Below are positions 62,758 through 64,000 of a DNA stretch of 64,000 bases, piece after piece. A program made the translations under genes and the position numbers. Each line of letters starts with the position of its first letter. The first letter of the stretch is position 1. Source of the stretch: Streptomyces sp. R41. Lineage in GTDB: Bacteria; Actinomycetota; Actinomycetes; Streptomycetales; Streptomycetaceae. The stretch spans positions 9,717,001-9,781,000 of the forward strand of contig NZ_CP163443.1 in assembly GCF_041053055.1 (NCBI RefSeq), given 5' to 3'. Under the pieces are notes generated by a model. The model was not told the DNA's origin and made no database searches. It saw only the letters and a list, made by a program, of their open reading frames with translations.

Positions 62758-63116
62758 GATGCCGCCTCTTTCGTCGGGGTGCCGGTCGCCGGCTGCTCGC
62801 CCATCTGTTCAAGGAGGGCATCGAGACGGCGGAAACGGTCCTCCGCCTCGCGCCGATATCGTTCGATCCACTTCGTCATCAGGTCGAAGACCTCCGCCTC
62901 GAGGTGGCAGGGTCGCCGCTGGGCGTCTCTGCTGCGACTGACCAGGCCGGCGTCCTCCAGGACCTTGATGTGCTTGGACACGGCCTGAACCGTGACGTCG
63001 TACGGCTCGGCCAGTTCGTTGACCGTGGCGTCCCCGGCGGCGAGCCGGGCCACGATGTCGCGCCGAGTGGGGTCGGCCAGTGCGGAGAACACCAGCGACA
63101 GCCGATCGTCGGTCAC
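62754..63116 (-). CDS. ArsR-family (SmtB/ArsR winged-helix) regulator
   Basis: 120 residues from GTG 63116 with GAGAGG upstream. Winged helix: LVFSALADPTRRDIVARLAA, ATVNELAEPYDVTVQAVSKH, IKVLEDAGLVSRSRDAQRRP. No Cys pair for metal, so it belongs to the non-metal subgroup that accompanies AHSA1 proteins. Two inverted operator copies lie just upstream (63133-63193) and it probably represses its own operon. Confidence 0.86.
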   Translation of the reverse strand: MTDDRLSLVFSALADPTRRDIVARLAAGDATVNELAEPYDVTVQAVSKHIKVLEDAGLVSRSRDAQRRPCHLEAEVFDLMTKWIERYRREAEDRFRRLDALLEQMGEQPATGTPTKEAAS

Positions 63117-63132
63117 TTCGCACCCTCTCGTA

Positions 63133-63193
63133 TTCAACCGATTGGTTAAATACCATACGGCCGGGGTTCGGGCTTGTCAACCAATCGGTTGAA
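63133..63193. promoter_or_regulatory. Pair of ArsR-type operators flanking the promoter
   Basis: TTCAACCGATTGGTTAAA at 63133-63150 and TCAACCAATCGGTTGAA at 63177-63193, each a near-palindrome and each close to the complement of the other. The first starts 17 bp from the ArsR start. A possible -10 lies between them. Confidence 0.75.
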
Positions 63194-63520
63194 TAACGGC
63201 GCGCCGTCCGCGCACGGCGAGAGGCGTCCGTAGCCGGGCGTCAGCCGTCGGTGCGTCGCCGGGGGCGGCGTCATGTATGGCTACGCGCGAGAGCGGACCA
63301 CGCTGCGTAGCGAGCTGCCCAGCGACATCGGGAGGCCGATGCCGTCCAGGGCTGCCCCACGCGACACAGCTCACGCCACTCTCATCCTCAACTGCCGCTG
63401 GAACTCTGCCTTCCGCCAAACCTCAGCTGTCTGGCGTAGTGACCCATGCCCCAGCGATCCGTACGCTCCCCGGTGGCACTGATCCGAAGCCGATCGGTTC
63501 GCTGGGAGTGGAGGCCCGCC
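63194..63520. other. Intergenic, nothing recognised
   Basis: The divergent gap between the ArsR operators and the esterase start. It presumably holds the esterase promoter; GTGGAGG at 63508-63514 is its ribosome site. No other feature seen. Confidence 0.45.
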
Positions 63521-64000
63521 GTGCACCCAGGCCGTACCCGCGTGTTGATCTGGACAGCCCTGGCCACACTGGTCATGGCGGTCCTGCCCGGGACCGCGAC
63601 CGCGACCGCGGGCGTCGGCGGCGAGGGTGGGGGCGGCGGCGCCCGTGTCGTGGCGGAGGAGAACGTCGGCCCTCACCTGGTCGACCTGACCGTTTCGTCG
63701 CCCGCTCTGGGCCGAACCGCCAAGGTGCGGCTGCTGACCCCGGACGGCTGGAACGAGCGGCGGAAGAGCCAGCGGTGGCCGGTGTTGTACCTGCTCCACG
63801 GCTGCTGCGACACGTATGACAGCTGGACCCGCGAAACCGACGTCGCGACGCTGCCGCAGCTCCGCCACACACTGGTCGTCATGCCCGAGGGCGGACCGGC
63901 CGGGTGGTACAGCGACTGGTGGAACCACGGCAAGGGCGGCCCGCCGGCGTGGGAGACCTTCCACCTGCGCGAGCTGCGCCCGCTGCTGGAGCACGGCTAC
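63521..64000 (+). CDS. Secreted esterase of the antigen 85/esterase D type (3' end outside window)
   Basis: 160 residues visible from GTG 63521. A Sec signal peptide (VLIWTALATLVMAVLPGTAT) is followed by a Gly-rich linker and an alpha/beta-hydrolase: LTVSSPALGRTAKVRLLTP, RWPVLYLLHGCCDTYDSWTR (oxyanion-hole region), TLVVMPEGGPAGWYSDWWNH and WETFHLRELRPLLE, where the domain is cut off before the nucleophile GxSxG. Related proteins act as secreted carboxyl esterases or mycolyltransferase-like enzymes; Streptomyces lack mycolates, so esterase is likelier. Confidence 0.8.
   Translation, partial: MHPGRTRVLIWTALATLVMAVLPGTATATAGVGGEGGGGGARVVAEENVGPHLVDLTVSSPALGRTAKVRLLTPDGWNERRKSQRWPVLYLLHGCCDTYDSWTRETDVATLPQLRHTLVVMPEGGPAGWYSDWWNHGKGGPPAWETFHLRELRPLLEHGY

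Overview
The window reads as chromosome from a high-GC actinomycete, almost certainly Streptomyces or a close relative. GTG and TTG starts are common, ATGA gene overlaps are frequent, and the gene families are typical of the genus: SsgA-like sporulation protein, DUF397/DUF5753/DUF6879 cassettes, a CebR-type cellulose regulon, MmyB-type XRE regulators, and a P450 with its own ferredoxin. No rRNA, tRNA or CRISPR array was seen. Decayed genes and transposon remnants are dense, which fits an accessory chromosome arm rather than the core.

Layout. (1) 1-8.4 kb: a TetR gene diverges from an aromatic ring-cleavage operon (VOC extradiol dioxygenase, FAH hydrolase, FAD hydroxylase, acetoacetyl-CoA synthetase, nitroreductase), followed by an IstB remnant and an aldo/keto reductase. 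(2) 8.4-10.9 kb: a truncated Ni/Co transporter, a secreted Asp/Arg-rich repeat protein, 19-bp palindromic operators and a DUF1269 protein. (3) 11-18.3 kb: cellulases GH6, GH3 and GH12 under a CebR-like LacI regulator, with three TGGGAGCGCTCCCA-type operators. (4) 18.6-24.3 kb: a four-carbon sugar-acid operon (GntR regulator, DUF1537 kinase, class II aldolase, beta-hydroxyacid dehydrogenase, GntP permease). (5) 24.3-30.3 kb: remnants (repeat-protein tail, NDH-2 fragment), a DHA2 exporter, a TetR gene, a second small secreted protein behind two copies of the palindrome, and an SsgA-like protein. (6) 30.3-40.8 kb: a gutted molybdenum hydroxylase operon, a lipoprotein flavodoxin, NmrA, two AKRs, an MFS exporter, two convergent MmyB-type XRE genes, an alcohol dehydrogenase and an SDR broken by a stop codon. 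(7) 40.9-45.9 kb: a decayed second copy of the ring-cleavage operon with only its hydroxylase intact, a kinase remnant, and a MarR/DHA2 exporter pair. (8) 46-50.8 kb: IS30 debris, DUF397, XRE-DUF5753, DUF6879 and a string of four small overlapping genes. (9) 50.9-56.0 kb: a composite-transposon-like unit carrying a two-component flavin monooxygenase and a PucR regulator. (10) 56-60.1 kb: ferredoxin, ferredoxin reductase, P450 and alcohol dehydrogenase. (11) 60.2-64 kb: an ECF sigma factor remnant, an ArsR/SRPBCC/maleylpyruvate-isomerase-like operon, and the start of a secreted esterase.

Most notable: (a) a 19-bp palindrome family TTCCRTACNNNGTAYGGAA shared by the repeat-protein genes, the Ni/Co transporter remnant and the NDH-2 remnant; (b) the composite transposon with matching 6-bp flanks; (c) paired deletion scars, in the molybdenum hydroxylase operon and in the second ring-cleavage operon, that fuse the start of one gene to the end of another; and (d) a roughly 35-bp promoter element shared by the two XRE genes and the molybdenum hydroxylase remnant. 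All functional calls are from reading the sequence; no database search was run.
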